Assembly: GCA_034663685.1 (NCBI GenBank)
Contig: JAXDJC010000268.1
Span: 1-35,295, forward strand
DNA length: 35,295 nucleotides
Origin: AC-37 sp034663685
GTDB taxonomy: Bacteria; Actinomycetota; Thermoleophilia; Solirubrobacterales; Thermoleophilaceae
Direction of reading: 5' to 3'
This document shows, piece by piece, positions 31,828 to 35,295 of this stretch. Numbering within the stretch: position 1 is the stretch's first letter; the number at the start of each line of letters is the position of its first letter. Under the pieces are notes generated by a model. It did no database searches. It had not been told where the DNA came from and worked only from the letters and a program-made list of their open reading frames with translations. The position numbers and the translations under genes were made by a program.

Positions 31828-32937
31828 ATGAGCTCTCAGCCCACAGGCCTGGCGGAACGTGACCTGCTCGACGCGGCGGGCGGCGGCGACGAGAACGCCT
31901 TCGGCCGCCTGGTCGAGCCCTACCGCGGCGAGCTGCACGCGCACTGCTACCGGATGCTCGGCTCGGTCCACGACGCCGAGGACGCGATGCAGGAGGCGCT
32001 GCTGCGCGCCTGGCGCGGGCTGGGCCGCTTCGAGGGCCGCAGCTCGCTGCGCTCCTGGCTCTACACGATCGCCACCAACACCTGCCTGAACGCGATCGCC
32101 AAGCGGCCCAAGCGCGTGCTGCCGGTGGACTACGGCCCCGCGGCCGACCCGCACCAGCCGCCGGGCGAGCCGATCGTGGAGTCGGTCTGGCTCGAGCCCT
32201 ACCCGGACGAGATGATGGGCATGGAGGACGGCCTGGCCGGCCCCGACGCGCGCCTCGAGCAGCGCGAGGCCGTGGAGCTGGCGTTCATCGCGGCGCTGCA
32301 GCACCTGCCGCCCAACCAGCGCGCCGTGCTGATCCTGCGCGAGGTGCTGGGCTTCTCGGCCAAGGAGGTGGCCGGCTCGCTCGAAACGAGCGTCGCCTCG
32401 GTGAACAGCGCGCTCCAGCGCGCCCGCGCCACCGTGGACGAGCGCGTGCCCGAGCAGAGCCAGCAGGCCACGCTGCGCTCGCTGGGCGACGACGAGGTGC
32501 GCCAGATCGTGGACCGCTACGTGGACGCCTGGGAGCGCAACGACGTGGAGCAGTTCACCGCGATGCTCGCCGACGACGCCACCTTCGCCATGCCCCCGGC
32601 GCGCACCTGGTACCAGGGCCGCGAGGGGATCAGGACGTGGGCCACGCTCTCGCCGCTCTCAGGCGACTGGCGCTGGCGCACGGTGTTCACTCGCGCGAAC
32701 GGCCAGCCGTCGCTCGGCTTCTACGCCTGGGACGAGGAGGAGGGGGCCTACATGCCGTTCGCGCTGAACGTGCTCAGCTTCCGCGGCTCCGAGATCGTCA
32801 ACGTAACGGCGTTCATCGCGCGCTCCGCGGAGGAGACCGACAACGAGCTCTACCAGCGCTGGCCCGAGCTGGCCGCGGACGAGCGGCGCCTCATGAGCAC
32901 CTTCGGCCGCTTCGGGCTGCCGGACCGCTTGGCCTGA
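31828..32937 (+). CDS. ECF sigma factor with C-terminal SnoaL-like domain
   Basis: The 369-residue protein has sigma-70 region 2 (about 20-90: YRMLGSVHDAEDAMQEALLRAWRGL and FEGRSSLRSWLYTIATNTCLN) and region 4 (about 155-205: LPPNQRAVLILREVLGFSAKEVAGSLETSVASVNSALQRAR). A SnoaL/NTF2-like domain follows (about 215-335: IVDRYVDAWERNDVEQFTAMLADDATFAMPP). This is the layout of SigJ/SigX5-type ECF factors, in which the C-terminal domain replaces an anti-sigma factor and tunes activity. No anti-sigma gene is adjacent. ATG at 31828 or 31816 may be the start. It is divergent from the VOC-exporter pair, which are its likely targets. Confidence 0.93.
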   Translation: MSSQPTGLAERDLLDAAGGGDENAFGRLVEPYRGELHAHCYRMLGSVHDAEDAMQEALLRAWRGLGRFEGRSSLRSWLYTIATNTCLNAIAKRPKRVLPVDYGPAADPHQPPGEPIVESVWLEPYPDEMMGMEDGLAGPDARLEQREAVELAFIAALQHLPPNQRAVLILREVLGFSAKEVAGSLETSVASVNSALQRARATVDERVPEQSQQATLRSLGDDEVRQIVDRYVDAWERNDVEQFTAMLADDATFAMPPARTWYQGREGIRTWATLSPLSGDWRWRTVFTRANGQPSLGFYAWDEEEGAYMPFALNVLSFRGSEIVNVTAFIARSAEETDNELYQRWPELAADERRLMSTFGRFGLPDRLA

Positions 32938-32954
32938 CCGTGCCGCGCGGCCGC

Positions 32955-33812
32955 TCAGGCCGCGCGCCGCGCGCGCACCGTACGCCGCGCCGCCGCCAGC
33001 GCGTTCGCCATCCCGGCCTTGGCCCGGTCCGCGGACGGCCGCGCGCCCGGGGGCTGCGGGGCGATCCCGAGCCGGCGCAGCCGCGCGTTCAGCGCGTGCA
33101 CGCGCGCGTTGCGCACCAGCGTGGGGGTGAACCACGTGATCGAGAGCGAGACCGACACGGCGTCGCCGTTGCGCACGAAGTGCGGCGCGTGCACCGGCAC
33201 GTAGATCCCCTGGCCGGGGTCGAGCCGGAAGTTGGCGGCATCCTCCGGCTTCGACTCGAGGTTGCGGTGCCCGCCGCTGCCGTAGTAGTGCTCGAGCACC
33301 CTCTGCTCGCCGTCCCCGTCGCCGTTCGGCAGCCGGCCCACGTGCATCTCCTTCCAGCCGCGGATCTGGAGGAGGAAGTTGTGCTCGGGGTCGATGTGGG
33401 AGGGCGTGACCGAGCCGGGCGCCGACAGGAAGATGAAGCCCTCGCGCCGCTGCATGCCGCCCTCGCGGTCCGACACGAGCGGGGCCACCTCGTCGAGCGT
33501 CTCGTCGAGCAGCCGGTTGTACTCCTCGTCGTGCTCGATGTGCTTGAGCACCATCCAGCAGCCGTTGGTCTCGATCCCACGGGCGATCTCGCCGGGGGAG
33601 AGGTCCGCGCGCTCCGCCTCGCCGTCGGCCAGCACCTCGGGCACGTCGCCGCGGTTGTGCTCCACGCTGCCGGCCGGGATGCGGTCGGCCAGGCGGGCGA
33701 TCGACTCGACCGAGAGCAGCGGGTGGTCGGTGAGCGAGTGCTCGACCATGAACGGGCGGCGGCCGAAGTCCTCGGCGAGCCGCTGCTGGTCGATGTGCAG
33801 AAGTTGACTCAA
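32955..33812 (-). CDS. JmjC/cupin-like Fe(II) and 2-oxoglutarate oxygenase family protein
   Basis: The 285-residue protein resembles cupin_8/JmjC hydroxylases. The facial triad is visible as H139-x-D141 (TPSHIDPEHNFLLQIRGWKE) and distal H211 (YVPVHAPHFVRNGDAVSVS); K154 in RGWKE could bind 2-oxoglutarate. An N-terminal region of about 120 residues with IETNGCWMVLKHIEHDEEY precedes the barrel, and a basic, Arg/Ala-rich tail follows. The start is TTG at 33812, overlapping the TGA stop of the GNAT gene as TTGA, with GAGGAG 6 nt upstream. The two proteins are thus made together. Hydroxylation of a protein, peptide or sugar-linked substrate is possible, target unknown. Confidence 0.83.
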   Translation of the reverse strand: MSQLLHIDQQRLAEDFGRRPFMVEHSLTDHPLLSVESIARLADRIPAGSVEHNRGDVPEVLADGEAERADLSPGEIARGIETNGCWMVLKHIEHDEEYNRLLDETLDEVAPLVSDREGGMQRREGFIFLSAPGSVTPSHIDPEHNFLLQIRGWKEMHVGRLPNGDGDGEQRVLEHYYGSGGHRNLESKPEDAANFRLDPGQGIYVPVHAPHFVRNGDAVSVSLSITWFTPTLVRNARVHALNARLRRLGIAPQPPGARPSADRAKAGMANALAAARRTVRARRAA

Positions 33813-34906
33813 GATGCTCTCCTCGTGCGATTGTGAACCAGTAGCGCGGCCCTGACACCGCGGGTGGAGGCCCAGCCGGCCGGGCCGCTCGCGGACACCA
33901 TGTGGGTGGCCAGCGGACGGCGGTCGGGCCAGAGCCGGTTGATCATCTCGTTGCTCGGGTCGGCGCAGGAATCCATGGTGGTCTCGGTCATCCGGTCGTG
34001 GAAGAAATCGACCATTCGCTGCTCCAGCTGTACCCCGGGCGAGAAGCGCGCAAGGGTCTCGTCGTAGGCGATCTTGAAGCAGAACACCTCGTCGCCCGCG
34101 CGCAGGTTGCACTTGAAGGCCACGCTGCGCCCGCCGGCTGTGAGTGCCAGCAGCTGGAGCCGGCCCTGCTCCCGGAAGTCCGCGCAGATGCGGCGGAACA
34201 GGTCGGCGTGCCCCGGCCGCGAGGCGAACGCGGTGCCGCGGCGGCCCTTCTCGCCGGCGGACTCGAGCGCCATGAACTCCTCCACGGCCGCGTGCTCGCC
34301 GGAGCGGTCGGCCACCTCCACCTCGGAGCCGAGCTCCTCGCCGAGCCGCCGCGCCAGCCTGCGCAGCTCGCGCCGGTGGTGCGGCCGGAGCGTCTCGTCG
34401 AGGTAGTCGCCGCTGGGCCTGCGCCGCAGCGCCGCGCGGTGGAAGCCGGCCAGGCGCACCGGCGGGCGCGGCCGGCCCGCCAGCACGCGGTCGACGGCCT
34501 CCGCCACGGGGCCGTCCGCACGCACCCACTCGAGCACCATCAGGCCCCAGCGGCTGCCGTTGCCGAGGCCCTCGTCGAGCAGCGCGCCGAGCGCCTCGTC
34601 CGCGGTGGCCGGGGCCACGAGCGGCGTGCCCAGGAAGCAGTAGCTGTGGCGCCAGGTTGCGAGCGCGTGCAGGGGCAGGCCCTTCCAGCGGGTGCGCATG
34701 TACACAGGCAGGCAGGCGAGCCAGTCGCCCCCGCGCCGGCCCGCCACCAGCAGGCCCAGCCGGTCGCCGCCGAGCCGCTCGGCCGCCGGCAGCACGAGCT
34801 CCGGCTCGAAGAACGGGTTGGGCTCGACGGCGCCGCGGGCCAGGTCGCTCCAGGCAGCTCGGTCCGCGGAATCGATGTCGGCGATGGGCAGTAGAAAGGA
34901 ATTCAC
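33809..34906 (-). CDS. GNAT-fold acetyltransferase (BioF2/CelD/FemAB-like)
   Basis: The 365-residue protein has the layout of the double-GNAT BioF2-like family: an N-terminal half with NPFFEPELVLPAAERLGG and LPLHALATWRHSYCFLGTPLV, and a C-terminal half with LRPHHRRELRRLARRL, ALESAGEKGRRGTAFASRPGHADLFRRI, LQLLALTAGGRSVAFKCNLRAGDEVFCFKIAYDETLARFSPGVQLEQRMVDFFH. That last stretch is the acyl-donor fold shared with FemAB and CelD/BcsL-type proteins of polysaccharide and cell-wall modification. GTG at 34906 is the likely start. It is coupled to the JmjC-like gene by a TTGA overlap. Acyl donor and acceptor are unknown. Confidence 0.84.
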   Translation of the reverse strand: MNSFLLPIADIDSADRAAWSDLARGAVEPNPFFEPELVLPAAERLGGDRLGLLVAGRRGGDWLACLPVYMRTRWKGLPLHALATWRHSYCFLGTPLVAPATADEALGALLDEGLGNGSRWGLMVLEWVRADGPVAEAVDRVLAGRPRPPVRLAGFHRAALRRRPSGDYLDETLRPHHRRELRRLARRLGEELGSEVEVADRSGEHAAVEEFMALESAGEKGRRGTAFASRPGHADLFRRICADFREQGRLQLLALTAGGRSVAFKCNLRAGDEVFCFKIAYDETLARFSPGVQLEQRMVDFFHDRMTETTMDSCADPSNEMINRLWPDRRPLATHMVSASGPAGWASTRGVRAALLVHNRTRRAS

Positions 34907-34954
34907 CTTTCGCGTGATCTTGGCAGGGAGTACCGGATGCCTTAGTGTCGTCCC

Positions 34955-35143
34955 GTGCCCCTTGCGCGTCGCTCCGCGTTGCTGGCTGCAGCCGTCCTGG
35001 CTCTGCTGCCGGCGGTCGCGCAGGCCGACGCCACCGTGGACTTCGAGGCGTTCACGCCCGGCGCCACCGAGCTGAGCATCGGGCTCAGCCTCAAGGCGTT
35101 CAAGAAGACGACCACGATGGCCGTGCTGGTGCCACGGAGCTGA
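34955..35143 (+). CDS. Very small secreted protein, unknown
   Basis: This frame encodes 62 residues: a signal peptide (1-24, core LLAAAVLALLPAVA, end AQA) and about 38 mature residues (DATVDFEAFTPGATELSIGL and a Lys-containing end, KAFKKTTTMAVLVPRS). No cysteine and no recognised family. The GTG at 34955 has no clear SD site. It is divergent from the GNAT/JmjC pair across 48 bp. The next gene starts one base after its stop. It could be a truncated relic of a longer exported protein, as the mature part stops abruptly. Confidence 0.6.
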   Translation: MPLARRSALLAAAVLALLPAVAQADATVDFEAFTPGATELSIGLSLKAFKKTTTMAVLVPRS

Positions 35144-35144
35144 C

Positions 35145-35295
35145 ATGCGCAGGATCGCCGCGCTCGCGATAGGAATCCTCTTCGTGGCCGCTCCGAGCGC
35201 GGAGGCGAAGTGGTTCGGCGCCAACCTCGGCCGCCAGGCCAACTCGCAGGCGAGCTGCCAGAGCTTCATCTACTTCCAGCAGGTCCCGTCGTGCA
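35145..35295 (+). CDS. Secreted protein, N-terminal part (cut by window end)
   Basis: The first 50 residues are seen: a signal peptide (about 1-21: MRRIAALAIGILFVAAPSAEA) and the start of the mature protein (KWFGANLGRQANSQASCQSF and more), with cysteines at residues 38 and 50. The window ends inside the gene. The ATG at 35145 comes one base after the stop of the small gene at 34955-35143, so the two are probably translated from one transcript. The family is not recognised. Confidence 0.7.
   Translation, partial: MRRIAALAIGILFVAAPSAEAKWFGANLGRQANSQASCQSFIYFQQVPSC

Overview
This window is a GC-rich (roughly 70 percent), densely coded chromosomal segment with many GTG starts. It looks like an actinobacterium, and the style points to the class Thermoleophilia (Solirubrobacterales-like): many secreted beta-helix and beta-propeller proteins, acidic RTX-like tails ending in a basic two-cysteine module, an ECF sigma factor with a SnoaL tail, and large DHA2 exporters. 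The class assignment is inference; there is no rRNA or other marker gene. I saw no tRNA, rRNA, CRISPR array, transposase, integrase or phage gene.

Left part (1-4750): a CapA-like secreted protein; a membrane protein joining a cytoplasmic FHA domain to an extracytoplasmic beta-propeller; then a class I cyclic-di-GMP (GEMM) riboswitch, in front of a 76-residue secreted two-cysteine protein and a hairpin terminator; then exodeoxyribonuclease III. The riboswitch and its small target gene are the most interesting items in the window. Region 4447-9823 holds a thiamine-diphosphate enzyme with an ABM-like small protein, a TetR regulator divergent from a GST-like gene across a single operator, a small membrane protein, a second ABM-like protein and a fatty-acid desaturase.

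Middle part (9839-24400): a secreted BNR-repeat protein with an FMN alpha-hydroxy-acid oxidase; a CHAP-like secreted amidase; a small hypothetical protein; a minus-strand group of aldo/keto reductase, GT39-like membrane glycosyltransferase, nitronate monooxygenase and small membrane protein; a secreted beta-helix protein; a cupin gene preceded by the remnant of a VOC (glyoxalase) gene; a large propeller-RTX protein; a lipoprotein; an enoyl-CoA hydratase; and a secreted hypothetical protein.

Right part (24523-35295): a DHA2 exporter with a C-terminal winged-helix-like tail, a YihY/BrkB membrane protein, a conserved small cytosolic protein, a beta-helix/PKD/RTX protein, a VOC-DHA2 exporter pair divergent from the ECF-SnoaL sigma factor, and a translationally coupled GNAT/JmjC-like pair divergent from two small secreted-protein genes, the last cut by the window end.

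The genes do not form one pathway. The common theme is exported cell-surface proteins among small oxidoreductase and detoxification modules, each with its own local regulator (TetR, ECF sigma factor, riboswitch).
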